Assembly: GCA_946614435.1 (NCBI GenBank)
Contig: CAMOGW010000001.1
Span: 161,157-225,156, forward strand
Direction: 5' to 3'
DNA length: 64,000 nt
Source of the DNA: an uncultured Prevotella sp.
GTDB taxonomy: Bacteria; Bacteroidota; Bacteroidia; Bacteroidales; Bacteroidaceae
Under the pieces are notes generated by a model, which saw only the letters and a program-made list of their open reading frames with translations, did not search any database and was not told where the DNA came from. The first letter of the stretch is position 1, and the number at the start of each line of letters is the position of its first letter. Position numbers and translations under genes: made by a program. Shown in pieces: positions 26,121 through 34,157 of the stretch.

Positions 26121-26771
26121 ATGATTTGGCAATTCATCATAAATGGCCTGATAACAGGCATCCTCTATTCGCTCTTGGCGATTGGGTTTGCCTTGGTCTA
26201 TAATACCACGAGAATCTTCCATATTGCAGCAGCTGGCATCTATGTCTTTGCGGCCTATATGTTCTGGTTCTTTGTGGCCAAAGTCGGATTGCCGGTCTTT
26301 GTGGGTTCCCTCGTGGCTATAGTATTGACAATGCTACTGAGCCTATTAACGGAACTATGTGTTTATCATCCTCTGAAAAACAAGAAAGCATCGCTCAATG
26401 TGGCCATGATAGCTTCTATAGGAGTCATGACGGTGGTTATTAACACCATCGCCATGTGCTTTGGTAATGAGACAAAAGTTGTTGAGAATGCCATTTTGCA
26501 GCCACTTACCTTTGGCGATATCATCATCACGACACCCCAAAAGTATCAAGCCTTAATAGGCATAGCTGTAATTGCGGCATTTATGATTATCCTTCAACGT
26601 ACCAATTGGGGCTTGAGATTACGTGCATTGAGTGCCGACGAAACTCTCTTCGAGACATTAGGCTACATTCCTCGACATACCGAATACTGTCATCAACTTT
26701 GTGACGACTCTGATTTTGCTTTTAGTATCATTCCCATTGGCTTCAAAATTTGCAAAGAGAAATCTTGGTGA
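26121..26771 (+). pseudogene. Truncated branched-chain amino-acid ABC permease (LivH-like)
   Basis: The first ~180 residues are a LivH-type permease (FIINGLITGILYSLLAIGFA, IFHIAAAGIYVFAAYMF, GLRLRALSADETLFETLGY). After ETLGY near 26665 the family sequence stops and a foreign, out-of-frame tail follows to TGA 26769-26771. Full LivH proteins are ~290 residues, so ~100 residues and two or three helices are missing. No other liv genes are in the window. ATG 26121 follows the promoter box; the track start at 26094 lies inside the promoter region. Confidence 0.7.
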
Positions 26772-27273
26772 ATTACAATTGAATGAAGAACAAATTGATG
26801 CAAACATAAACTTTGCAGGAATATGGGAATATGAAACAAACTTTCATGTAGAATCGCCAGACGACAAGACAAAAACTTTCAAACTCTTAAAATCCAACAT
26901 GGACGGTTTTGAAAAGAAAGGACTCAGTAAATGGACTCAGAACGTTTTTGAACTAAAGATAAACTTTGCATATACTGATCCTCATAAAGAGCAGACTAAA
27001 AACGCAAAGTCGGAACCGACACCACACGCTATTTGGGAATCCAACCCTATCTCATTCAATGAAAACCGTATCAATTGGTCATTCTCTGGTGAGATTTCGT
27101 GGAAGAACAACGAGAATTTCGCTAATACGTTCAGCGGAGTGGAGTCTTACACTGTTAATGAGCATGATGCTCATGGAAGGCCAAGTTATTTACAAGGTAA
27201 GTTGGTAGGTACAGTTTTAGTTGGCGAAAACTTCTATGTTGTCAGTGCAATCTCAAAATTCGTAAGGAAATAA
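26662..27273 (+). pseudogene. 5'-truncated membrane-anchored protein of unknown function
   Basis: A second frame opens at 26662 and reads a hydrophobic helix (TVINFVTTLILLLVSFPLAS) then a ~150-residue beta-rich domain (FAGIWEYETNFHVESPDDKT, INWSFSGEISWKNNENFA). It looks like an intact anchored protein that lost its first residues when it was joined to livH. GTG at 26701 could restart translation but cuts the helix. Family not recognised. It is upstream of the Sel1 gene. Confidence 0.5.
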
Positions 27274-27312
27274 CACTATCCAGCATAATAAATATCTTAT
27301 CAATAAAATAAT

Positions 27313-27873
27313 ATGAATAATAATCACAATTTAGAAAAACTATATGACGCAGGTTGGGATCATTATGAGTCAGGAGAAAAGTCCAAGGCCTTTACTCTGT
27401 GGAAAGAGGCTGCAGATCTGGGATATACCAAGGCGCAGCACATAGTCGGCTTTTGTTGTTATTGGGGTATCGGGACAAAGAAAGATAAGTCTTTAGCTTT
27501 AGGATGGTATCAGAAAGCGGCTGAAAAAGATTACCCTCAATCCATTTGCTATCTAGCAGAATATTACGAGCACGGTGTAGCTGAAATAGAACGTAACACT
27601 GAAGAGGCGGTCAGACTGTGGAAGAAGGCTGCGGAATTAGGCGATAAAGAGGCTCCGTTCATACTGGGGAACCTCTATTATGAAGGATTCTATGTCAGCC
27701 AGGACAAAAAAGAGGCTGTGTTATGGTATCGTATGTCGGCTCAACGGCTGAACCAGAAGGCCATAAAAAAAATGCGGGAACTTGGCGAATGGATCTTCAG
27801 TGATAACGAGAATGATGAGTGGTTCGGTATCTCCTATCGCGACCACCCTATCATTCTTTTGCCAGAAGAATAA
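27313..27873 (+). CDS. Sel1-repeat protein
   Basis: 186 residues made of four to five Sel1 repeats (AFTLWKEAADLGYTKAQHIV, ALGWYQKAAEKDYPQSICYL, AVRLWKKAAELGDKEAPFIL). No signal peptide, so a cytoplasmic adaptor. Its TAA ends at 27873, touching the first ATG of the next ORF. It leads an operon with a cysteine hydrolase, a two-helix membrane protein and an amidase. Confidence 0.8.
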   Translation: MNNNHNLEKLYDAGWDHYESGEKSKAFTLWKEAADLGYTKAQHIVGFCCYWGIGTKKDKSLALGWYQKAAEKDYPQSICYLAEYYEHGVAEIERNTEEAVRLWKKAAELGDKEAPFILGNLYYEGFYVSQDKKEAVLWYRMSAQRLNQKAIKKMRELGEWIFSDNENDEWFGISYRDHPIILLPEE

Positions 27874-27893
27874 TGAAGAAAAAATATAAGACA

Positions 27894-28376
27894 ATGAAAA
27901 AAGCATTATTGATAGTGGATGTTCAGAATGGCTTTGTCAACGAAAAGACAAAGCACATACCGCCGTTGGTTGAAAAACTTCAGTATGATTATGAACTGGT
28001 GATTGCAACTCGGTTTATCAATCTGCCAGATTCCCCATATCGGAGGCTCATCAAGTGGAATCATCTTTCTCCAGACACGGATGAAATTAAACTTGCATTC
28101 AGGCCTAAAGAAGGCATTATAGTGATGGACAAGTATATCTACTCGTGTATTAACGAATCTTTTGTGGATCTGTTAGAGGATAACAAGATCGATGCTGTTG
28201 ATATTTGTGGTATCGACACGGATATATGTGTGACCAAATGTGCGGTAGATCTATTCGAACGGAATATCACTCCTTATGTCCTCAAAGATTATTGCGCCAC
28301 CCACGCCGATGCAGATATACAGGAATCGGCGTTAATCATATTGGCCAGATATATCGGCAGTTCACAAATCATTTGA
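27894..28376 (+). CDS. Isochorismatase-like cysteine hydrolase
   Basis: About 160 residues with the family pattern: Asp in LLIVDVQNGF, and the nucleophile Cys in CGIDTDICVTKCAVD. Such enzymes hydrolyse amides such as nicotinamide or isochorismate-type substrates. The start at 27894 puts the first strand directly at the N-terminus as is usual; ATG 27873 would add seven Lys-rich residues. If it were nicotinamidase-like it would link to NAD turnover in this region, but the residues are not enough to say so. Confidence 0.75.
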   Translation: MKKALLIVDVQNGFVNEKTKHIPPLVEKLQYDYELVIATRFINLPDSPYRRLIKWNHLSPDTDEIKLAFRPKEGIIVMDKYIYSCINESFVDLLEDNKIDAVDICGIDTDICVTKCAVDLFERNITPYVLKDYCATHADADIQESALIILARYIGSSQII

Positions 28377-28378
28377 CT

Positions 28379-29548
28379 ATGGAAGTCTATTGTACGAGCG
28401 TTATTCCTATAAAGTTCCGAAATGCAGAAATAAGAAAGGATATTGTAAGTATCTGCAAGAATCAGAAAATTCTTTCTGGTTATGATAGTTATGGCGGTGC
28501 GATTAACCTAAAGCCCATACCTGATATAAACATTAAGGATCTCGAGTTTTATCATATTCCTTCGGAAAATACCGATATCCAATGTGTGTTTAGCGATAGT
28601 ACATTAACGATTGTCCTTACATGGGAGAATACATATAACGATTATTATGAACTGGTGAACCAGTCCCTGAAGAAAAGAAAGAAACTTGTCAAAAGGGTAA
28701 TTGAGTATAATCCAAAGGATAAGAATCTTTTACCTTTAATGAAATTGCTGGAGGAATATAAAGAGTATGGGCTCAGTATCAATTATGCTTTCACTTTTTA
28801 TTCTGTATGTGACGAGCATTTTACTCAGTCCAACGAACAACATCTGAAGGTATTGGCAGAACCTTCGGTTATCAATATGGATGACATGCTGTCTTCCCAA
28901 AACACAAACAACCTATATGGCCCAAAGACTAAAATCAATAAAGAGATATTAAAAACGATAAGGGATGTTGATCTCTACAGTGAGCAAGAGACGTTTGTGA
29001 CATGGGCTTCAATCGTATCGCTAACAAAAAACCGAGATGTCTTTGTGAGAAACCATATTACACTTACTCTAATAGAAATACTCATTCAAAGAATTTGGAA
29101 TCTTTGCTATTCGCAAAATAATGACCTCAACGAATATATCACCAATATTAATGATTATTCAAAAGACATTAATAAAACCATTATCGAAACATACAGGATA
29201 TTAATTGAATCTAAGAACTGCATTTCCGCGACATACTCCAGCAGGTTATCTGGTATATATTCCGCAATTGTGGAATCAAGCCAACTCGCCAAGAATATAG
29301 AAGACTTAGAACAGAAGTTGAATTACTTGATAGTTTTCACGAATAGTATTAACCAGAGCAAGAATAGATATTTGCAACAGAGCTCAGAGATATTGCTCTT
29401 CTTCATTGCCATCGCTCAGGTAGTGCCTCTCTTCTTCGACCTTCCAATTCTTACCCACAGAGTGATTAGTATTGTGACAATGGTCGCTATTTGTATTATT
29501 GGAGTCCTTCTCATCCGCTTTAAGTATACAAGTTCAAATAATATATGA
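28379..29548 (+). CDS. Helical protein with two C-terminal transmembrane helices
   Basis: 389 residues from ATG 28379, 2 bp after the preceding stop; the longer track start (28205) overlaps the hydrolase and is rejected. The first ~330 residues are alpha-rich with coiled segments (SQLAKNIEDLEQKLNYLIVF). Two closely spaced membrane helices follow (EILLFFIAIAQVVPLFF, ISIVTMVAICIIGVLLI). The layout of soluble sensor plus terminal two-helix hairpin recalls CorA-like or 2-TM effectors of conflict systems, but no motif proves this. It overlaps the amidase by 4 bp. Confidence 0.6.
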   Translation: MEVYCTSVIPIKFRNAEIRKDIVSICKNQKILSGYDSYGGAINLKPIPDINIKDLEFYHIPSENTDIQCVFSDSTLTIVLTWENTYNDYYELVNQSLKKRKKLVKRVIEYNPKDKNLLPLMKLLEEYKEYGLSINYAFTFYSVCDEHFTQSNEQHLKVLAEPSVINMDDMLSSQNTNNLYGPKTKINKEILKTIRDVDLYSEQETFVTWASIVSLTKNRDVFVRNHITLTLIEILIQRIWNLCYSQNNDLNEYITNINDYSKDINKTIIETYRILIESKNCISATYSSRLSGIYSAIVESSQLAKNIEDLEQKLNYLIVFTNSINQSKNRYLQQSSEILLFFIAIAQVVPLFFDLPILTHRVISIVTMVAICIIGVLLIRFKYTSSNNI

Positions 29549-30090
29549 TACATCGCCCCGATTTCAAATTCAGAGAAGCCCTGCTGACCAGGAAAGAGAC
29601 GAAATACATCGTAGTCCACCATGTGGGAGTACGAGGGTCGTTCTCCGCTGAAGACATACACCAAATGCATCTGAATAGGAAATGCAATCCACCCATGGCA
29701 GGAATCGCCTATCATTACTATATCCGAAAGAATGGCGAGATCTATGAGGGTAGGCCGAGATGGAAGAAAGGTGCACACGTCAATGATAAAATCCATCACT
29801 ACAACTCTGTCAGCGTAGGTATATGTTTCGAAGGGGACTTCAATCACGATAAAATGGAGGATAAGCAACTGGAAGCCTCCATCCTCCTCCTTAGTGTCCT
29901 TAGTCTGGCATACGGCAACGCCGAAATCTGCACCCATCGTTACCTCGACAGCAGAAGGGACTGCCCCGGCAAGAACTTTCCTTTTCAGGAACTACTCAAC
30001 AAAGTGCATGCGCAGAAACAGCGCTTCATTCAACTCTATGGCGACCCCAAAGATGTGGACTACAACTTCTTACTGAAGTCATTGGGTTGA
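29545..30090 (+). CDS. N-acetylmuramoyl-L-alanine amidase (PGRP/Amidase_2)
   Basis: 181 residues with the type-2 amidase pattern: KYIVVHHVG, AYHYYIRKNGEIYEGRP, SVSVGICFEGDF, and HRYLDSRRDCPGKNFP, giving the zinc ligands (two His and Cys) and the catalytic Tyr/His. It cleaves the bond between muramic acid and the peptide stem. No signal peptide, so it must be released by another route, as for phage or toxin-type amidases. ATGA overlap with the preceding gene. In Bacteroidetes such amidases are often in mobile or phage-like loci. Confidence 0.8.
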   Translation: MIHRPDFKFREALLTRKETKYIVVHHVGVRGSFSAEDIHQMHLNRKCNPPMAGIAYHYYIRKNGEIYEGRPRWKKGAHVNDKIHHYNSVSVGICFEGDFNHDKMEDKQLEASILLLSVLSLAYGNAEICTHRYLDSRRDCPGKNFPFQELLNKVHAQKQRFIQLYGDPKDVDYNFLLKSLG

Positions 30091-31023
30091 CCCTATTTCG
30101 CTTAACTGTCTGATATACGAAATGCAAGCATTGACACAATCGGAAACATACCGACTTTGAGCATATCTTGTATGGGTGGCGCAATGAGGTGACATAACAA
30201 CATTCTTTAAAGTTGAAAAAGGATAGTTGGAAGGTTTTACCCTTTGTGCTCTATCGCTTTTGTTCGCTTCATGGAACCATACGTCACTCGCATAACCGGC
30301 CAATAAACCCTTTTTTAATGATTCATAAAGAGTCTTTTCCTCAAATATCTCAGCCCTGGCTATATTGACGATAAACTTATCATTTAATAGTTGCATATTC
30401 TTGTCGTCAAACAGATTCCTTGTCGTATCATTAAGAGGCAGACATACATACAACAGATTACATTTTTCTATCAAATCCTCTAGACTCTCGACACCCCTAA
30501 CTCTTTGGGGATATTCCTTATGATAGTTTAACACATAAATGTTACTGTTCATGGGCTGAAGTAAATGATATAGTTCTTTACCGACATGGCCATACCCCAT
30601 GATACCAATAGAAAAGTCTTTTATACTTTGCCAGAAATAATTCTTTCCATCGGAACACCAAATGTTATTCTTTAGATCTTCGCAGAATTCTGGTATTCGA
30701 TGAAGCAATGCCAATGATAATGCTAATGCGTGTTCGGCTATGATATCGGCATTAGCGTGAGAATTCCACAAATAGACATTTCTCTCTCTTAGTTCAGTCA
30801 AAGGCAACAAGTCTATACCCGTCTTAGGTAGAAATACGGCTTTTAAATTGACATATCTCCTCAGTTCGTCACTTGTAAGATTAGTTGTTATTAGGATGTC
30901 ATCGTCGCATATTTCTGGGAGTTGTCCATTAATAACTATTCTGGTCTCAGCCACTGTCTGTAATTGATCCAGGTATTGATTCCAAATAGGATTCTCTTTT
31001 CGAAGTTTAATCGATATTTTCAT
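30079..31023 (-). CDS. D-2-hydroxyacid dehydrogenase family protein
   Basis: 314 residues with an NAD-binding Rossmann motif (IGIMGYGHVGKEL), the substrate Arg region (VNIARAEIFEEKTL) and the C-terminal His (MSPHCATHTRYA). Typical for reduction of a 2-oxoacid with NAD(P)H. It ends 12 bp inside the convergent amidase and is the last gene of a minus-strand group (HAD, two P-loop kinases, channel-like protein). Substrate unknown. Confidence 0.75.
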   Translation of the reverse strand: MKISIKLRKENPIWNQYLDQLQTVAETRIVINGQLPEICDDDILITTNLTSDELRRYVNLKAVFLPKTGIDLLPLTELRERNVYLWNSHANADIIAEHALALSLALLHRIPEFCEDLKNNIWCSDGKNYFWQSIKDFSIGIMGYGHVGKELYHLLQPMNSNIYVLNYHKEYPQRVRGVESLEDLIEKCNLLYVCLPLNDTTRNLFDDKNMQLLNDKFIVNIARAEIFEEKTLYESLKKGLLAGYASDVWFHEANKSDRAQRVKPSNYPFSTLKNVVMSPHCATHTRYAQSRYVSDCVNACISYIRQLSEIGSTQ

Positions 31024-31032
31024 AATGCACCA

Positions 31033-32130
31033 TTATTTGATGATTTTACGGACAATTACACCGGTGAAGATAGTGAGCATGATAATTCCAACGACTTGTT
31101 CAAGTAAATCTAAGTTGGCAAGTCTGGGTATTATCTCTGAAGAGTTCAGATTGAAGAAATTCTCGATGGAAACCTTCACGCAACCTAACAAACTTCTTTC
31201 ATCGGATAGTCTATAATAGAAAATAGCGGCAAAAACAAGCATCATGATGACAGATGTTGATAGCGTATTGGATATTTTTACTCCCCACCCCAAGGCTCCA
31301 CCAACTATAAATTTTTCAGAAAAATGATATAGCCTGATGAAAATATTTTTACTCTCTATGCACTTAATGGCACACTCTATACTTCTCAGATTCACAAGAC
31401 ATAAATCTGCCTCGTCGAATTTGTGATCGGATTCATATTGGCTCAAGGCCGCTAAGAATAGGCTTTTCTGACATTGCGCCTCTGCCATTTTTTCGGAGAA
31501 CGTGCCTTTCGACGCCGCTCTTCTTTTTTCTTTTAACGTCTTCGTGAACTCTTTAAAAGCATGTTCTTTTTCTATGGAAAATCTTTCAAGGGTAGCACCA
31601 TTGCCCAAGGAAATGTTGCCTACTTTATGGTTAATCCTTATATATTCTACCTTACTATTGTTGATAACTACATCTCCAATGTTACCATCACGACAGTCTG
31701 TCATGTCTACATTAGAATCTCCAGTTATCGAAAGGCGGTCGATATTGGTGTTTTTCTCCAAAATGATAGTACCTACACTACATCCCTCAATATTTAGTTT
31801 CTCAATCTTTGACTTCCCGTCCAGAATCAACTTGTCAATATAGCAATCTACGAAATGGATACCTGTTTCGCACTTAAAGAACCTGACTTGTTCTATCTTA
31901 CAAGAAACAAACTTGAAACTTCTGATTTCTTCAGATTCTTCCTTGATATTGATGTATTCAAAGAAACAATGATCTAAATTTAATTTCCTATTGTCGGTCT
32001 TTGTGTTTTTTAATATAACAACTCCATCGAACTTGATACCAGAGATAGTATTAGGGATATTTTTCTTAGTCCAATCTCTTTTCTTCTCTGTATCATCTGC
32101 TAATGCAATGGACGAAAGTTCTATTCTATC
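31033..32130 (-). CDS. Beta-helix plus channel-like membrane protein without its own start
   Basis: The track gives only 31033-31830 from a TTG, but the frame stays open and protein-like for ~100 more codons upstream (IPNTISGIKFDGVVILKNTK, FKFVSCKIEQVRFFKCETGI) with no ATG, GTG or TTG. It meets the 3' end of the kinase-like gene at an A10 run (32131-32140). The N-terminal half looks like a pentapeptide/beta-helix fold. The C-terminus has two membrane helices around a pore-like loop (IMMLVFAAIFYYRLSD, VVGIIMLTIFTGVIVRKI), as in two-helix ion channels, but no TVGYG filter. Expression by -1 slippage from the upstream gene, or a broken gene, are the main options. Confidence 0.55.
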   Translation of the reverse strand, partial: DRIELSSIALADDTEKKRDWTKKNIPNTISGIKFDGVVILKNTKTDNRKLNLDHCFFEYINIKEESEEIRSFKFVSCKIEQVRFFKCETGIHFVDCYIDKLILDGKSKIEKLNIEGCSVGTIILEKNTNIDRLSITGDSNVDMTDCRDGNIGDVVINNSKVEYIRINHKVGNISLGNGATLERFSIEKEHAFKEFTKTLKEKRRAASKGTFSEKMAEAQCQKSLFLAALSQYESDHKFDEADLCLVNLRSIECAIKCIESKNIFIRLYHFSEKFIVGGALGWGVKISNTLSTSVIMMLVFAAIFYYRLSDERSLLGCVKVSIENFFNLNSSEIIPRLANLDLLEQVVGIIMLTIFTGVIVRKIIK

Positions 32131-32786
32131 TTTTTTTTTTCGAGTTTCTTCAGATATCCCCAGAATTCTTCATAACCCAGAATCTCATGGGGTTCATGAT
32201 CTACATATTTAATGATGGCAGAACAGGTCTCGTTGGCATCACTATTTTTTAGAATAAGCGTATATGGCTTCTTTCCTTTATGCATCAGCTCGATATTGTC
32301 ATCAAACTCCTGCTCCATGGCGACAATTCTCTTTGCTGCCTCTTCATCATTTTTTTCCCTATTGATAATGCGGGCTCTAAGGGTTTCGGCAGTTTCCCAT
32401 AATTGAATATGGATAACCTCTAGTGAGAGGTTGTGTTTTTTCTGAAAAGCAACGATGTTGCCTAAGAAAGCCATATAGTTCTCGATACGCCCGATATGGA
32501 TAATGGGAATCTCGTCTTTCTCAAGATAAGAAAGCAGAACCTCTTCCGAGATGCCATAATACCTTCCGTATCTTTGATGATATTGGATAAAATCACCGTT
32601 GGTGATTTTTACTTCAAATTCGTCGTGACTGATATTATAATAAGTGTCTTTTATCTTATCGAATTCTCCGACAGACCGATGTTTCTTAAACGGGACGAAC
32701 CTTTTGTCCATCTCATAAATCATGTCAGATACAGTGTCCTTGCCACTTGCTGGCATGCCTGATAGAATCACTACTTTCTTATCCAT
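32121..32786 (-). CDS. Guanylate-kinase-like P-loop protein
   Basis: 221 residues with P-loop LSGMPASGKDTVSD and a nucleotide-kinase lid region (RARIINREKNDEEAAKRIV). RSVGEFDKIKDTYYNISHDE fits the GMP-binding region of guanylate kinases. Its last codons run through ten A (32131-32140) before TAG. A -1 shift there fuses it to the channel-like frame, giving a sensor/kinase-channel protein. The ORF start overlaps the previous gene by 16 bp. Confidence 0.7.
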   Translation of the reverse strand: MDKKVVILSGMPASGKDTVSDMIYEMDKRFVPFKKHRSVGEFDKIKDTYYNISHDEFEVKITNGDFIQYHQRYGRYYGISEEVLLSYLEKDEIPIIHIGRIENYMAFLGNIVAFQKKHNLSLEVIHIQLWETAETLRARIINREKNDEEAAKRIVAMEQEFDDNIELMHKGKKPYTLILKNSDANETCSAIIKYVDHEPHEILGYEEFWGYLKKLEKKKIE

Positions 32787-33376
32787 TTTATAACCTCCTC
32801 AACAGCTATTTCAAGATTAATATTACAATCGTTCGTGTAAATATATGCCTGATATTCATCAGCGGGGTGCAGACCATCTACTGACTTTGAGTACTCGTCC
32901 CAATGCTCCAACTTATATTTGTCACGATCGGCATCTCTCGATATCAGATTCTCTTTTTCTGTCTCAATATTATGCTCAATCCAGACAAACTTAACATCTA
33001 TGTTCCTTATTCTCGAAGCACTTTTTATTTCTTCCCACTTGGAATAGTCCTGAATCTGTGATATGAACGGAATGGTCAAAACGACGTTACAACCGTTGTC
33101 AAGAATCTCTCTACACAGCTTAAAAGTAACACTGTACTCTATAGGCAGGATTTCGCCTCTGTATAATTGCGATTCCCTGTCGCACTTTGATGACCCGCTC
33201 CTTTCCAATATAAAATCGGTATATTCCCTGGTTACGGTATCTTTGTCAATATAGCAATAACCCAACTTCTGGGCCAAAGTCTTGCCTATTGTTGTCTTTC
33301 CCGCGCCGGCACAACCAGTGATTATAACCAATTTCCTTTCGCCAGTGACTCTCGCTTTCTTTTTATTCCAAAACAT
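32771..33376 (-). CDS. P-loop kinase (AAA_33/shikimate-kinase-like)
   Basis: 201 residues, P-loop IITGCAGAGKTTIGKTLA and LGYCYIDKDTVTREYTDF, followed by an acidic/Arg lid (SRDADRDKYKLEHWDEYSK). This is the small-molecule kinase pattern of the AAA_33 group. It begins 6 bp after the HAD gene and overlaps the guanylate-kinase-like gene by 16 bp, so the three are co-translated. Substrate unknown; nucleotide or sugar. Confidence 0.7.
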   Translation of the reverse strand: MFWNKKKARVTGERKLVIITGCAGAGKTTIGKTLAQKLGYCYIDKDTVTREYTDFILERSGSSKCDRESQLYRGEILPIEYSVTFKLCREILDNGCNVVLTIPFISQIQDYSKWEEIKSASRIRNIDVKFVWIEHNIETEKENLISRDADRDKYKLEHWDEYSKSVDGLHPADEYQAYIYTNDCNINLEIAVEEVIKWIRK

Positions 33377-33382
33377 ACCTCA

Positions 33383-33985
33383 TCATATTTTAATTGATAA
33401 ACTGCGAAGATCTTCTGACAGTTGTTGGGAGGATACGAATCTTACTCCTGTCATCCCTATCTCCTCGGCTCCTTTTACATTAGCCATCTTGTCATCAATG
33501 AACAGACATTCTTCAGGATTAATAGCAAACTTCTTTGTCAGATGAATATAGATGTTGGGATCTGGTTTCAACATATGAACTTCTGAAGAGATTACATATC
33601 CTTTAAGAAGAGAGAATATCGGATGTTTTCTGACGACCTCATATACTTTATACGACCAGTTCGTAAGACCGTAGATTTCATATCCATAAGCAGATAGGTC
33701 TGACAACAAATCATACATGCCAGGAATTTCTCCTCCATCCATTTCGTGATAACATGTATCGTATATTGATAGGGCTTCTGCATATTCTGGATTTGCTTCT
33801 TGGGCTCTCTTGATACATTCTCCAAAATCCTCTCCAATATCCAGATGCTTTACCAAGTCGTTTAATATGATGTTATTCCTAAACCACTCGGCTTTGGATT
33901 CATCACCAAAGTAACGGTCAAATATCCTGTGACTGTTATAATCTACAAGGACACCGCCAAAGTCGAATATAAGATTCTTAATCAT
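33383..33985 (-). CDS. HAD-superfamily phosphatase
   Basis: 200 residues from ATG 33985; the track start at 34003 is a TTG six residues earlier. Motif I LIFDFGGVLVDYN (DxxG, with the second acid at Tyr-Asn, so weaker), motif II GLTNWS, motif III KPDPNIY and motif IV FIDDKMANV. This is close to the haloacid dehalogenase/alpha-D-glucose-1-phosphatase subgroup. First gene of the minus-strand group 33985-30079, with a good promoter at 34028-34059. Confidence 0.8.
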   Translation of the reverse strand: MIKNLIFDFGGVLVDYNSHRIFDRYFGDESKAEWFRNNIILNDLVKHLDIGEDFGECIKRAQEANPEYAEALSIYDTCYHEMDGGEIPGMYDLLSDLSAYGYEIYGLTNWSYKVYEVVRKHPIFSLLKGYVISSEVHMLKPDPNIYIHLTKKFAINPEECLFIDDKMANVKGAEEIGMTGVRFVSSQQLSEDLRSLSIKI

Positions 33986-34027
33986 ATAAACCTGCTTATA
34001 CAAATAATTTTAGGTACAATTTATTGG

Positions 34028-34059
34028 CAAAAATAATGATTTAATTGTGAATTACCAAA
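34028..34059 (-). promoter_or_regulatory. Promoter of the HAD-kinase-channel group
   Basis: Minus strand TATTTTTG (-7, 34035-34028) and TTTG (-33, 34059-34056), 20 bp apart, 42 bp before the HAD start codon. Confidence 0.65.
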
Positions 34060-34130
34060 TAAAAACATGTAATCTTGTGATATTTGTTTATTTTTTCTTA
34101 AAATCACTTCTTTAGAATAATAAAAGTTAG

Positions 34131-34138
34131 TAAATTTG
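34131..34138 (+). promoter_or_regulatory. -7 box before the zincin-like gene
   Basis: TAAATTTG matches TAnnTTTG, 19 bp before the ATG at 34158. The divergent minus-strand promoter is 70 bp to the left, so the intergenic region is a shared control region. Confidence 0.6.
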
Positions 34139-34157
34139 CACCAAATAAGACAATTAT

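Noticed and set aside
28205-28378. N-terminal extension of the 2-TM protein
   Set aside because: It overlaps the cysteine hydrolase in another frame and has shadow-like composition; ATG 28379 follows the stop directly.
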